Source of the DNA: Cokeromyces recurvatus
Lineage: Eukaryota > Mucoromycota > Mucoromycetes > Mucorales > Mucoraceae
DNA length: 64,000 nt
Assembly: GCF_025118155.1 (NCBI RefSeq)
Contig: NW_026251428.1
Span: forward strand, 62,001-126,000
Direction: 5' to 3'
The translations under genes were made by a program, and so were the position numbers. The notes under the pieces were generated by a model. That model made no database searches, was not told the DNA's origin, and saw nothing but the letters and a program-made list of their open reading frames with translations. This document shows positions 13,001 to 24,521 of the stretch, piece after piece. Each line of letters begins with the position of its first letter. The first letter of the stretch is position 1.

Positions 13001-13793
13001 CAGTTCGATACTCTTTTTGTAATTGGAGATATTGTAGTTCAAGTTGTGAAAATTTTTCTGCATATTCATCTGCCTTCTTTTGACTTGCTTCATTATTTGA
13101 TACAACAGCCTCTATCTCACTATTACCAGATTCATATTGCCTTAACTGCTTTTTAGTCTTTTCAAGTTCATCTACTAATGTCTTGATGCGACTATTATGA
13201 GCCTTTGTAAGTTCCTTCATTTTATTTTCCAATTCAGTACGTTCCATTGTGACCATTGAGGCGCGCCTCTTCCATGTGTTTGTTTGTTCAAAATATTCTT
13301 TCAGCTTTTGTTGGGCTTCTTTCATAACATCCTCTGATGTAATGTCTTCCTCAGAAGCTTGAATAATATGTTGCTTCAATTGTTCTATACGTTGTTTACA
13401 TTGTTTGTTAAGTTCAATAAGATCTTGTCGTTTTAATTCATTGCTCATTTTAAGTTGTTGTTTGAAAAAGTTTTCAAAATCGGTAAGTGAATGCATGAGA
13501 ACACCTAAACGATTACTGGTTCTGTCATCTTCCAATGATAAAGTTGAAAATCGACGATGATCTACATTAGAATGTCTACCGTTGAAAGTAGTTGATGAAC
13601 GAGATAGAATTGAATCGCGAGTAGAGATTATACTAAGTCGAGTATCATGATCATTTCTTGGTCGTTTGCGATTAAGATCTCTAGAAGGTGTTAGCCCTGA
13701 AAGAGAAAGAGATTAGAGATGTATTATAGTAAGTGATTAAAACATACTGTTTGGATTTATATGCTGATTAGATATTGATGAAGAATTTTGCAT
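10077..13793 (-). CDS. Long coiled-coil protein, 1,221 residues
   Basis: Two exons: 13793..13748 (MQNSSSISNQHINPN) and 13696..10077, joined phase 1. After an N-terminal ~90 residues rich in Ser, Arg and Asn (SRDLNRKRPRNDHDTRL), nearly the whole protein is predicted coiled coil with heptads rich in Glu, Lys, Gln and Leu, resembling myosin-tail, SMC-arm or golgin sequences. Examples are LENKMKELTKAHNSRIKTL and IEERAKRIDQLENEVETIMG. Two near-repeated blocks occur around residues 690-760 (KEGLQKQLDIIMHDNQ / KEDLQKQVETMMRENRQQ, each followed by SY/V and NDL/NNL), an internal duplication. No head, ATPase or membrane segment is visible. Coiled-coil similarity is low-complexity, so no function is assigned; scaffold, spindle-pole or trafficking tether are all possible. 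Confidence 0.85.
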
Positions 13794-13926
13794 TAAATAG
13801 CTTTATGGTAATAGTCAAATATTTTACTATTTAGGAATCTTAAAAAAAAAAAAAATAAAGTCGTTGACAATAAAAAAAAAAAAATGCATATAAATTATAC
13901 TTCAATAACCTTGTTAAAAAAAATAA

Positions 13927-13935
13927 AATAATAAC

Positions 13936-14001
<66 letters not shown>
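13927..14001. repeat. (AAT)n microsatellite fused to poly-A
   Basis: About twelve AAT-type units run into a ~38-nt A homopolymer, upstream of the coiled-coil gene start. Slippage-prone; length in the assembly may be unreliable. Confidence 0.85.
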
Positions 14002-14003
<2 letters not shown>

Positions 14004-14273
14004 TAAAAAAAAACTATACATTTATACAAATTGCATAGAGTAATCATTAAACAATATGATAATCATAAAATGAGATTGTTGACTGGATTCGATTTTAAAT
14101 TTTCGACCATGCAATAAACATTATAGTTGTTGCTTTCTATTGATATAAAACATTCATAAATCATAGAACTTACATCTACAGAATATGCTTACGTTATTGA
14201 AGGTACTTGGCTCACAAAAAAAAAAAAAAAAAAAAACTTTATTTTTATTACTAAGAAACATTAACTATTTTAT

Positions 14274-14525
14274 TCATGGATATTCTAAAGTAGATTCGGT
14301 TATTGTATTAGCATTTTGGTCCCTTTTCCATTGTTGATTTAGACAAGAAACTAGGCAAAAGACGAATAAATGCATGTACACCATAAATATTGAAGGGGGT
14401 CGAATAATTCCATGTATAATCAAGGCGATAATACCATTATAAAGTAAAATATAATGAGATAAAGGAAGTAAATTATAAAACTCGTAATTTAGTTGTAAAC
14501 AATACAAATATTTGGAGAAGCTCAA
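14274..14525 (-). CDS. Possible small hydrophobic protein (doubtful)
   Basis: An 83-codon frame with a TTG, not ATG, at its left end. The translation has two hydrophobic segments (LPLSHYILLYNGIIALIIHG and IFMVYMHLFVFCLVSCL) separated by an IRPPS turn and ends in a polar tail (NQQWKRDQNANTITEST), which resembles a two-pass membrane protein tail. I could not find an upstream exon or an ATG that continues the frame through a clean acceptor. It may be the last exon of a small gene, a relic, or chance in AT-rich DNA. Confidence 0.2.
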   Translation of the reverse strand: MSFSKYLYCLQLNYEFYNLLPLSHYILLYNGIIALIIHGIIRPPSIFMVYMHLFVFCLVSCLNQQWKRDQNANTITESTLEYP

Positions 14526-15018
14526 TTTATTTTACATGAAGATAAACTAGATCTTCTAGGAATAGAGAATAGAATTATTTTCCTATGAACAAAATATTCT
14601 TTAAATATCATCAATTTGTGGCAACATTACTCAGACGAAAAACGTATTATCTTTATTATTATAAGTATATAATGCAGTTGGCTCTTTGGCCGTTATTGCT
14701 ATGCTAAAGGTTCAGAGGTATATAAAAAGGTACTTAAATGATGCAACATTACTCAAGTATAGAATGCAAATATATAGTATAGAATTCAGAAATAATAACG
14801 AATAGCAGTCATATACATATTTACATATATGTAAATCTAAATAATGGATTCGATGATACAAATATACAGATATACTCAATATAGGATCGTAGTCAGGATT
14901 ATGCATACAACAATATAACCTTTATACTATTCAAGCCAAACGCTGATCGAACATAGAGTATTACATCAAATCTAAACAATATTATTTAAAATCTAAAAAC
15001 TAGAAACTATCTTTATAT

Positions 15019-15294
15019 TACTGTCTTTATTCTTATTATAGTTTTACATAGAGCTGCCTATCCTTTTACTCTGCTTAATTGTTTACTTTTCCCTTTGCAA
15101 CCTCTAAACAAATGATTTAAGCATACATATTATGTCCTTCTGCGTTTTATATGCACAACACAATATACATAAAATACTATGTATACATGCATATTAAATA
15201 TAGACTTTGAGACACTTGCATTTTGTATATCTTCCAGTCTAAAATCTGACATTTCAGTATACAGTTTTGCAAATTTAATTTAATTTTAGGGCAA
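15019..15294 (+). repeat. 276-bp inverted repeat, left arm
   Basis: Matches the reverse complement of 18703..18978 over the whole 276 bp with four differences by eye, all transitions. The arm starts TACTGTCTTTATT and ends AATTTTAGGGCAA. It has no coding frame and no obvious terminal repeats of its own. Similarity stops abruptly on both sides. Confidence 0.9.
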
Positions 15295-16378
15295 CTGCAA
15301 TTGTATCCATGGAGAAAAAGAATACATGTGATAATGACTATTTTGTTTTCCGCAAAATACACTATAAAGGAGAAATTAACAATTTATTGTTTTGAACATA
15401 ACAAAAGTCTTTGAGGAAAGTAGAATGATTGTAGGAATAAAGCTAAAAAAAACATACAAGATAACATACATAATAATGTTTATGGATCACATAGAAGAAT
15501 GAGCATCTTTACACATACAACAGGATATAAATACAGACATCAAATATGTCGGATATAGATTTCAGGAACAACTCAAAAACTTCAAAAGCAGTAATTAGGG
15601 TAAAAAAAAAACACACAAATTAAATTAATATATTTGTACAACTGAAAAAAAAGTATTAAAACAGGAAACAATAAGATTCTTAATTGCTCTTAATAAATAC
15701 AATAACTTCTTTTACTGTAATATTTTATATGTAAAAGAGAAAGAAATTTTTTGTAATGACATTGTACGTTCTCCTATTTATATTTTACTTTTAAAGTAAA
15801 AGATGAGGAGAAATATAAAACATATCCACTCCACTTTTATTAAGAAAACTTTTTAGTTTGATTTAAATATTTGTTTCAAGTGGTTTTTCAGACTAAATGG
15901 CGCTTGAAAATCATACATATTAATATCATAGAATACACGGTCGTGTATAGCTTTTTTCCCCCCTCTAGTAAGTGTAAATGGAATAATTTCTTTAAACAAG
16001 CGCAGATCAAAAAATTACTCTCAAAAATGGATACGTTGTCTACTTGATTCATGAAGTGCATTTAATAAGTTTAAGGAAGCAATGTCAGAACTTTCCTTTT
16101 TTGAGTTTCAAATCAAATGTTTTAAGATTTTCTTAAGTAAAAAAAAAAAAAAAAAAAAATCAACTTATTTATAACTCCAAATCTGGTTTTGGTTACCGTG
16201 TTTATTTTTATTTTTTTTTATTTGAGATTGTGGGCACGTATTTACATCAGAAAAAAGGGGAAATAAATGGGGTGTGTATGTTTTTTTCTTTAAATAAGGT
16301 CAAGTTTTCTTCTTCTTTTTGTATATTCAATTTTTATATTTTTTCTCTTTTTCTTTTCTTTTTCTTTTTAAATATAAA
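15295..16378. other. Non-coding interval upstream of ceramide synthase
   Basis: 1.08 kb inside the inverted-repeat pair. AT-rich, with poly-A near 16140-16159 and pyrimidine-rich runs (TTTTCTTTTTC) just before the ceramide synthase start, typical of fungal promoters. No gene seen. Confidence 0.4.
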
Positions 16379-17730
16379 ATGAATAAATCTGATCTTATTA
16401 TTAACATAACAAAGCCAAGTCAATCATCAAAATTAACTCGAATCAAAAAATTTATTTTACAATATGAAGCAGGTATATATTAAACAAGGAATTAAAAGAC
16501 AAGCAAGTTTAATAATTATCTATCCATATAGAAATATTTGGCTCTATTATTCTTACTGTCCTTGTAAACTATATCCTCGGGAATCTATTTGCGAGGAAAT
16601 GTCTACTGATTTCATATCAAAAAACTCCAGATACCTATGATAAAGGAATTGATGATATCTATTTTGTGGCTTTTTGGGCTATTGCTTTTACTTTTTTACG
16701 CGCTTTCTTTATTAAATATTTTTATCTCCCTTTATCTAAATATTTTAATATTGGTGAAAGTTGTAAAAGACAAAGAGTAGCAGAACAAGGCTACATCCTT
16801 ATTTATTATCTTGTATTTGGTACTGCAGGCTTGGTAAGAACTAATATATATACAAATCAGATTAGTTTATTGATTCAGTACATCTTCAAATAATATAGTA
16901 TATAATGTATCATAGCCCATATTGGTTTAATACTGCACATCTTTGGATTGGTTATCCTCATATGATTAATAAAGAAATGAAATATTATTACTTGATGCAA
17001 CTTGCTTTTTGGTTTCAACAAATATATGGTCTTCATATCGAAAAACGTAGAAAGGATCATTACGCCATGCTCTCTCATCATATTGTTACAATTGTTTTAG
17101 TGGGAGCAAGTTACTATTGTAATGCTACTCGTGTTGGAAATGCTATTCTTTGCTGTATGGATCTGTCTGATATTTTCTTGTCGGTAAGTCTAACCGAAAA
17201 AAAAATAAAAAATAAAAATAAAATAAGAGTGGAGTAAGCGGATAATTAATTCAATTTTTGTAGCTTGCCAAGATCTTAAAGTATTTAGGCTTTACTAATG
17301 TTTGTAATATTGCTTTTGGTTTATTTGCCCTTTCATGGCCGATCACTCGTCATATCTTCTTTTCTTGTGTTATTTGGAGTATTGTTGGTAAGTTAGTAAA
17401 GCATTAAAAATGTATTTGATGTTATTGACGCTTTTTTTATTTATTTTTTATTTTTTTTTTTTTTCGTATTTAGTTGAACCCTCAAAATATTTAGATTTAC
17501 AGTGGGATCCCTCTAATGGAAAATATCTTACTCTGAAAAACATTAGATTATTTTTAATTCTATTGCTTATCTTAAACGTTATTATGTTCTATTGGTTTTT
17601 AATGATTGTTAAGTTAATAATTAAGGTTATCAAAGGAACAGCCGCCAATGATCCTCGTAGTGACGATGAAGATGAAGAGGATAGTAACTGTAGCGATAAC
17701 GGGTTTCAAAATCCTATAAAAATTTGGTAA
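16379..17730 (+). CDS. LAG1: Ceramide synthase (Lag1/Lac1 family, TLC domain)
   Basis: Five exons, phases consistent: 16379..16472, 16532..16833, 16899..17183, 17264..17387, 17474..17730; 353 residues. Lag1-type enzymes N-acylate sphingoid bases with fatty acyl-CoA in the ER membrane. Visible are several hydrophobic segments, the Lag1 motif region MYHSPYWFNTAHLWIGYPH, the catalytic-type double histidine in DHYAMLSHHIVTIVL, and the CMDLSDIFL block with the conserved acidic pair. The C-terminus RSDDEDEEDSNCSD is the acidic phospho-tail seen in fungal Lag1 proteins and thought to be phosphorylated by CK2. Convergent with the thioesterase gene (230 bp between stops), and both lie between the 276-bp inverted repeats. 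Confidence 0.92.
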
Positions 17731-17960
17731 GTTTTTTTTTTTTTTTTTTTTTATTGAATTCACTAATTATTGTAATATTAATTCTCAAATTACATAATTA
17801 TGATAATAGTTCAGAAAAGAAGCATTTATACAACTAAAGCGCCGTTTTCTCTTCTTCCCTCTCCTCCCCTAAATGCATATAATATAACCCAGCTTCGTGT
17901 ATTTTTATATATTCTTTTTAATGTCTCCTCCCCCATATACCTTTTTAATAAATTTTTTTT

Positions 17961-18541
17961 TTATTCAGTATCAATTATCTTTTTAAAGCCTTCTAAAAAC
18001 TCCTCTGGTAAACTTTGTACTGGTTTCCTATGTACAGAATCTACAAAAACATGAGTAAATCCACCTACAACACAAGCTAATGGACTATCTTTCTCGAATA
18101 TGCCCACACGATAAGTAACGCTAGAGTTACCAATTTTAGCTATTGAAAGCCCTGCATCAATGATACTGGGGTAAGATGCAGAGGCATAAAAATTGGCCTG
18201 ACTTGCAACGACAAGTCCGATCGGTTTATTACTTATATTGCCTGGTTGTAGTCCACAATGTTTAATCAGGTATTCATTAATGACTGTATCAAAATAATGA
18301 TAATAGATAGCATTGTTAATATGATTATAGCAATCTGCATCTGACCATCTTGTAAATTAACATGTTAAATTCTTGTTTTAATACACGTAAATTTTTATTG
18401 TTTCATTTACCTTGTTTGAATTGGTAAAAAATATTTATAATCTTGTCTATTCCTGTATAAATTTTTCGTAGCACTTTTAGTTGATATTTGTTGTGATCTT
18501 AAATGGTTTGAAATAAGTGAAAGTCTTTTATGAGATGACAT
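17961..18541 (-). CDS. Hotdog-fold acyl-CoA thioesterase
   Basis: Two exons: 18541..18411 and 18348..17961, joined phase 2 into a 172-residue protein; the intron splits the frame so it is easily missed. The join reads RWSDADCYNHINNAIYYHYF, the active-site helix of the 4-hydroxybenzoyl-CoA thioesterase/FadM hotdog family, with the catalytic Asp and following HxNN pattern. Downstream are QANFYASASYP and the strand block SSVTYRVGIFEK. The N-terminus (SSHKRLSLISNHLRSQQ) is basic and hydroxylated, compatible with a mitochondrial presequence. Substrate is not predictable, though acyl-CoA is likely. Its 5' end lies 161 bp from the right inverted-repeat arm, which may form part of its promoter. Confidence 0.88.
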
Positions 18542-18702
18542 GTTATGAAAAAAAAAAGTATGTTAATAATAGCAATAATAAAAAAAAATTACATGCAATT
18601 ACCCCACATATTTGTGCTACCTACTATATCTATTATATCTGATATCACTATATAAGGTATATTAACAAATATCAAATATGACCTCTAAAACTAAAACGTT
18701 AT

Positions 18703-18978
18703 TTGCCCTAAAATTAAATTAAATTTGCAAAACTGTATACTGAAATGTCAGATTTTAGACTGGAAGATATATAAAATGCAAGTGTCTTAAAGTCTATATT
18801 TGATATGCATGTATACATAGTATTTTATGTATATTGTGTTGTGCATATAAAACGCAGAAGGACATAATATGTATGCTTAAATCATTTGTTTAGAGGTTGC
18901 AAAGGGAAAAGTAAACAATTAAGCAGAGTAAAAGGATAGGCAGCTCTATGTAAAACTATAATAAAAATAAAGACAGTA
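18703..18978 (-). repeat. 276-bp inverted repeat, right arm
   Basis: Reverse complement of 15019..15294, same length, about 98.6% identical by hand count (4 transitions). It lies between the thioesterase start and the end of the TBC gene. Both outer edges carry a TA dinucleotide next to CTGTC/GACAG. Confidence 0.9.
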
Positions 18979-19100
18979 TTACTGATTTGGAAAATATAGA
19001 AGATATATGTTTTCCTCATCTTTTATTTTCTATGTTTTCTTCGTTTCATTTATATATACATATATGTATTTATATAGTCGATTTTTGCGAAAAAAAAATA

Positions 19101-21028
19101 CTACTTTGTTTCTAAAGAGATATTTTGTTGTTCAAGTCTTTTAATTTCTAACTTAAGTCTTTCATTTTCTAACTTTGTAAGAAGCTGGCATGCCTCTTTT
19201 TCTTTTTTTTCGTTTATGGTCTCATCCATTTCTATCTTAAGTGAAACAAGTCGATCAACAAGAGCCATTTGTCCTTCATTTACCATATCAAATTTAGATT
19301 GCATCATTTCCAATTCCCAAGAAAGCTTCTTACATTCTTGCTCTAATTGAAGGTTTTTTGCTAAAAGCTCTTGTTGTAAATTTGTATTTGTTGATGGAAG
19401 CATGATAGGGCTATCACAAGTTTTATCTCTTTGACGTTCTAATTCAGTAATTGTTAATTTTAATGCATCTCGTTCACATACAAGATCTTGATTATCATTC
19501 TGAACTTTGATAAGCTCCTCGAAAGTCTTTTGATGCATTATTTTAACCTCTCTGAGTTCTTTTAATATCAACTTGAGTTGTTCGTTATCTTGCTTATGAT
19601 AAAATGATCTATCTTGGCTTAAAGATGAAATAGAAGACCAACGCTTTTTCTGTAAAGAGGATCTTACCTGTGTTCCAGTCGGTGTGTTATCTATACTTGT
19701 TAACCGTTTATTGAAGATCGTATTTCTTCGCCTTTTCCAAAACCCAGTCATTTGACCCTTTGTATCTCCTTGTTGCCCGTTATACTCTTTGCTCAATTGT
19801 TCCATCTTATCTCTTGTGATCATGTCTGACAAAGACATAGCATCACTTATCACATGCCCAAAATCAGCATAAGGTTCACATAGCTTGTGCGAGGTTAAAA
19901 AATCTAAAATATCTTCAAATTCAGTATTAGCTAAAAGCGCATATTGGGATCGCTTTAGCATAGCGATTGAAACTCTCATGATTGTTTCAGAGGCGCCCTC
20001 TGCAAATACAATATCGTAGATACGATCAATCAACTGCATAGGAAATGCATAAGCAAATAGTGTCAAAAACCATTGTGAGGCATACATAGCTGGATGGATA
20101 TCATGCTGTTCCAGAAAAGTCATAAGTTCTGGTAGTATTTCACGAAGAAGAATAGAAAATTGGTAAAGACGAAGTTGAAGGCCCTCCATACTTGAAGTAA
20201 ACATCGTCCTCATTTCATATGTTTCCATTAATCTTACAAAAACACAAAATGCTTGTGTTTCAGCCATCTGTAATGTAAACTTATCTCAATACATGCATAT
20301 TATTTTCGTCAAATAAACTTACATTCATCAATAAAGGTCCTACAAGAAATGCTAAGCCCTGACAATATCCTACATCTGAATCATATAAACTATAAGCCTC
20401 TAGGATTCGTTTCATCGAAACCTGACCCTGCCCGTTTTCTTGCTTAAACATGTCAATACAAGGATAAGTTCTAGCTAAATCACGTTGAATGATACGTTCA
20501 TGAGGGGATTTTTCTTTACATAACTGACCATAGACGGTTTCCAAATGTAATGAAGCGGACTTGGACATAGCTTGCCATATTAATCCTCGGACTTGGGGTG
20601 GTATACCTAATTTCAACTTTAAAGATAGTAAATGGGGAAGTTGTAAGGCTACTTGATCTGGATTTTCAATAAAAGCTTTCCAAAAGCCCCAATCATCTGT
20701 ACTAGCCTTGACTAGTCGCTGAATAGTAGTAAAATTCGCCTTCAGTTGATTAGACTGAATGTAAATTGATTTTGGATCTTTTTCTAATAATGCATTTTGT
20801 CGTTCAATTTGAGCTAGTATGAATGCTGTCGAAGCCTAATAATAAAAAAAAAAGGGAGAGAATTATTATGCCTATTGTATGATTTAAATACTTCATAATT
20901 ACTTGGGGCGGCAATTTTGCATTTTCTTGCTGAAGTTTAAAAAATAGATAATTTTGATCAAGAACATTATTTGATTTAATGTTTAGACTGTGATCTTGAT
21001 CTTGATACGACAACTTTAATTGCAACAT
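19101..21028 (-). CDS. TBC-domain Rab GTPase-activating protein (Gyp5/Evi5-like)
   Basis: Three exons with phase-0 joins: 21028..20903, 20835..20323, 20267..19101; 601 residues. The TBC domain begins near residue 110 (LGIPPQVRGLIWQAMSKS). It carries the arginine-finger motif IQRDLARTYP and the glutamine-finger motif YCQGLAFLVGPLLM, followed by AFCVFVRLMETYEMR, so the GAP should be catalytically competent. The last 180 residues are coiled coil (LKELREVKIMHQKTFEEL onward), the Gyp5/Gyl1/Evi5/RabGAP1 arrangement. These proteins stimulate GTP hydrolysis by Rabs such as Sec4/Ypt1 in exocytosis; the Rab partner here is unknown. Confidence 0.9.
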
Positions 21029-21319
21029 TTTTCCTTTGATGATGTTACAGGAATCTATTGTTCCAATGTGTTTCTATTGTAATTAAATTGATTTAAGAAC
21101 TATATTAAAAACCTCTCAGTGTTAGAATATATATATCTATATCAAAAAATAAAAAAAACGAAAAGAAAAAAAGTAAAAATATGTTGCAGATTGAATTTAT
21201 TAAGTACCTAATTTTACAGTATGCTTCAAAAAATGTAAGGGAAAAGAAAAGGGGGATATAATTTTTAAGGGATAAGTTAATCTAAATGAGATTATAAATA
21301 TATTAAGGATGTGATATAT

Positions 21320-23086
21320 TTAATGCCATGAAATTAATCGAGTTAATTTTGTAGTAGGGACTTCAAAGAATGAAAGAGCTAAAAAAAAAAATTAGTACAT
21401 GCACACTAATTGTTTGTTATATACAGTTGAATAAGGTAACTTACATTTACGCGCTATCAGAATTTCTACTATAGGAGATAGCATACTTTCATGATTAATA
21501 TTTTTAATACCTTTTAGAGCATTTTTAGCCCAGTTAGGTTTAATAATACCCCAATTATACATATCCTTTTTGGAAAATGTGCAAGGGAATACTTTTAATA
21601 ACGGGCCAAATAATTCTGGGTGAGCTACCACATCATCATAAATATCATTGGTTAAGAAATAGATAGGAAATTTAGTATCTACATTCTTTTTATAATCAAT
21701 ACAGGCTAATAGTAAACTTTCTCTATCTGTTAAGCCGGTAATAGTTAATACTTGCTTTAATATGGAGTTACGAACTGACGATGCAGCAGTAATGGCTTGA
21801 TCAATAGGCATATCTCCTAGTAATTCTCTTACTAACGATGTCATCAACTCTGTCTGTATCGAATGATCAAGTTGTTTCAATAATTCTAAGCCTGTCATAT
21901 CTGATTTTATCATGAAATCTACATACGGTTTACCCTCAATTTCAGCTTGTATTTTCTTTAAAGATCTTTGATTTTCAAGCTCAATCATGGCTAAACTTTT
22001 CAAATTCAAACGAATCATATTAAACTGTCGTGCTCCGCCTAGCTCACTTACAACTTTGTTAGCTACTTCATCAACAAGTGGAAGTTCATTTGGTGTTACA
22101 AAGATATTAGTTCTTAATGCCTTGCGTAATTCACTCTGAATTTTATTCGTAGAGGTCTGAAAGCGAAGTCCATACACCAATGATCCAAATTGTATATACC
22201 GTTCTTTAATATTTTTGAGCTGTCTTGATGTTACAAGCATTTTAAGGGGTCGTTTTAGCTCAAGGCTGAACTTTACTTCATTTAATGAACGCAAACTCCT
22301 CATAGTATCAAAGAATCTATTATTAGATGAAAAGGCATGTTGCTGTTTACTAGTGTCCCAATCAGAACCATTACTAGGAAAACTAGTGGGATCTAAAGCA
22401 ACCACATCAAAGGGGCCAAGATGAGACAAGACTGCTTCTTTGTTGCCCCAGCCATGTCCCCATGTACGTTCATAAATACGTATTTTAAACTGGTTTCGAA
22501 GAACGTTCAAGTCAAAAAAGGTGGACCACGGTACTTCAATCCATTCATTTAAATCATCACACGAATGATACTCCAACCTCCAATCCTTAACATTTGTTGC
22601 GCATAAACTTTTTAGAAGTTCTCTATCTTGTAATTCGTAATATTTTTGAAGAATAGGAAAAGGGGCCCATGGTATGTGCTTTTTACCTAGTCTTAATTGG
22701 GGTAAAATTAACGTACGATTTGTTTCTACAGCTATACGAAGTGCATTTCTGACAGCTTCATGTTGTTCAGTAAAGTCACTAATAATTGCATCATTAGTTT
22801 ATATCATTAATAGGATAAGTCAAAAAGTCAAAAAGTCAAAAAGTCAAAAAGTCAAAAAGTCAAAAAAAAAAAAAAAAAAAAAACTCTACCCATGAGGGAA
22901 AAAAGACATAAACTTTTCATCTGGATTCACTTCAATAAACTGTGTTGGTTCATACTCTATAATTTGTTCATTTTGATCTTTAGATAGAGTTCTTGCTAGT
23001 CTATTTGTTTGTAATACATTATAAGCAAAGAAAAAAAATATTAAAGCTATTGCAGCGATTATACTTGTACGTATCGAGCGTTTCAT
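21320..23086 (-). CDS. Type II membrane glycosyltransferase-like protein (O-fucosyltransferase-like)
   Basis: Three exons: 23086..22890, 22778..21445, 21378..21320; 529 residues. A short cytosolic basic tip (MKRSIRTSI) precedes a hydrophobic anchor IAAIALIFFFFAYNV, so a Golgi/ER lumenal enzyme is likely. Joining exons 1 and 2 gives FFPHGDFTEQHEAVRNALR followed by NRTLILPQLRLG and IPWAPF, the usual opening of fungal GDP-fucose O-fucosyltransferase-like proteins (donor-loop region with a conserved N-terminal PHxxF/Q pattern). Towards the C-terminus are PIYFLTNDIYDD and VEILIARK. Acceptor and sugar are unknown. Intron 1 contains an eight-base tandem repeat and a poly-A run. Confidence 0.72.
22819..22883. 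repeat. (GTCAAAAA)n tandem repeat plus poly-A in an intron
   Basis: Six tandem copies of the 8-mer GTCAAAAA run into an A tract inside the first intron of the glycosyltransferase-like gene. Unit too short for CRISPR; a plain microsatellite. Confidence 0.85.
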
Positions 23087-23349
23087 AATTCAAAAAAAAA
23101 AAAAAAAAAAAAAAAGGAGACAAAAAAAACTTTTTGTAGATGATGCTTGCTATTTAAGCAAATGTTTCACCTGAGTTTTTTCCTTTATTTATAGTTTTCA
23201 TGTAAATTAAGAGATAATTTTCTTAATTAATGACTTTATTATCAGTAAATCATATGTAAAAGTTTGACATATATTTTCATATATACAGCATAAAAGTTTG
23301 TTTAAATTTTAATCATATACAAGAAAAAGTACATAAAAAAAAAAGCTTT

Positions 23350-24019
23350 TTAAACATCAGGAAGGAAAGTAGATTCAATAATAACATTCGTAACTCTATA
23401 AGGATCAATATTGGAAGCAGGACGACGATCCTCAAAATACCCTTTACCTTCAATACCAACATGGCGAGGAATACGAATTGATGCACCTCGATTAGCAATA
23501 CCATAGCTGAAATCATTAATATGTCCAGTTTCATGTCGACCTGTTAATCTTTGATCGTTATCTTCGCCATAAACAGCAATATGCTCCATATGACGAGGAC
23601 TTAGCTTTTTAATAGCTTTTTCAATTGCAGATAAACCACCTTCTTGGCGCATCTCAATAGTAGAAAAATTAGTATGACAACCAGCACCGTTCCAGTCACC
23701 TTTAATTGGTTTAGGATGTAATGAGACAATAATACCAAAATCCTCAGTGACGCGTTCAAGAAGATAACGAGCTACCCAAAGATGATCTCCCATCTCAATA
23801 CCTTCACAAGGACCAACTTGAAATTCAAATTGACCTGGGGCGACTTCAGCATTTACGCCAGAGATGTTAATACCGGCATATAGACAAGCTCGGTAATGAG
23901 CTTCAACAATATCACGGCCAAAGACCTTTCCTGCACCTACACCACAATAATACTTACCCTAAGCCAGGAAAAAAAATAAAAATAATACAAAAATATATGA
24001 ATACATATTATTACTTTCT

Positions 24020-24061
<42 letters not shown>

Positions 24062-24521
24062 GAGGTTCAGGGAAACCATGCATAGGCCATCCATAAGGCT
24101 TAGTAGTTGACGGATCAAATAACATATACTCTTGTTCAATACCAAACCAAGGCTTAGCATCCGCATAAGCTGCCATTGTCTTTGCACAAGTATGTCGATA
24201 ATTAGTAGAGTGAGGGGTACCATCGTTATTAAATGTTTCGCAAAGTACCAGCTTATTATTGTTTCCTCTAAAAGGATCAGCAAATAGAGCAACCGGTTGT
24301 ATCAAGATATCTGAATCATGACCTTCAGCTTGTCCAGTGGAAGAGCCATCGTAGTTCCATTCAGGCAATTCATTTGCTTTTTGAGGAATGAAATCTACAG
24401 TACGTGTCTTGCTTCTCAAGCTATTATTGGCATCAATCCAAATATATTCTACTTGAATTTTATTGTTTTGTGGAAGTGAGAGATATTTTTGGAGTATATT
24501 AGGATTAGAACTTATAGCCAT
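23350..24521 (-). CDS. GLN1: Glutamine synthetase (eukaryotic type II)
   Basis: Two exons, 24521..24060 and 23958..23350, phase 0; 356 residues, the usual eukaryotic GSII length. It condenses glutamate and ammonia with ATP to glutamine in the cytosol, the main ammonium assimilation step. Visible landmarks are [18 protein letters not shown] (beta-grasp N-terminus), [15 protein letters not shown], the metal-binding [25 protein letters not shown] (ATP-site loop) and [10 protein letters not shown], ending [14 protein letters not shown]. The intron contains a long TA microsatellite next to its donor. Upstream 617 bp to FAB1's stop hold the promoter; no GATA-factor site analysis was attempted. Confidence 0.97.
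24024..24058. repeat. (TA)n microsatellite in glutamine synthetase intron
   Basis: About 17 TA units lie directly downstream of the GT donor on the coding (minus) strand, starting two bases into the intron. Confidence 0.9.

Larger units (their letters stand above)
13794..15018. other. Gene-poor interval
   Basis: AT-rich sequence holding an (AAT)n run near 13927-13963 passing directly into a poly-A run to about 14001. Only weak short ORFs are present (see 14274-14525). Confidence 0.5.

Noticed and set aside
22819..22883. Short regularly spaced repeats resembling an array
   Set aside because: Eight-base units without spacers in an intron; not CRISPR.
24011..24292. Second minus ORF overlapping glutamine synthetase
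   Set aside because: Out-of-frame shadow through the TA microsatellite.
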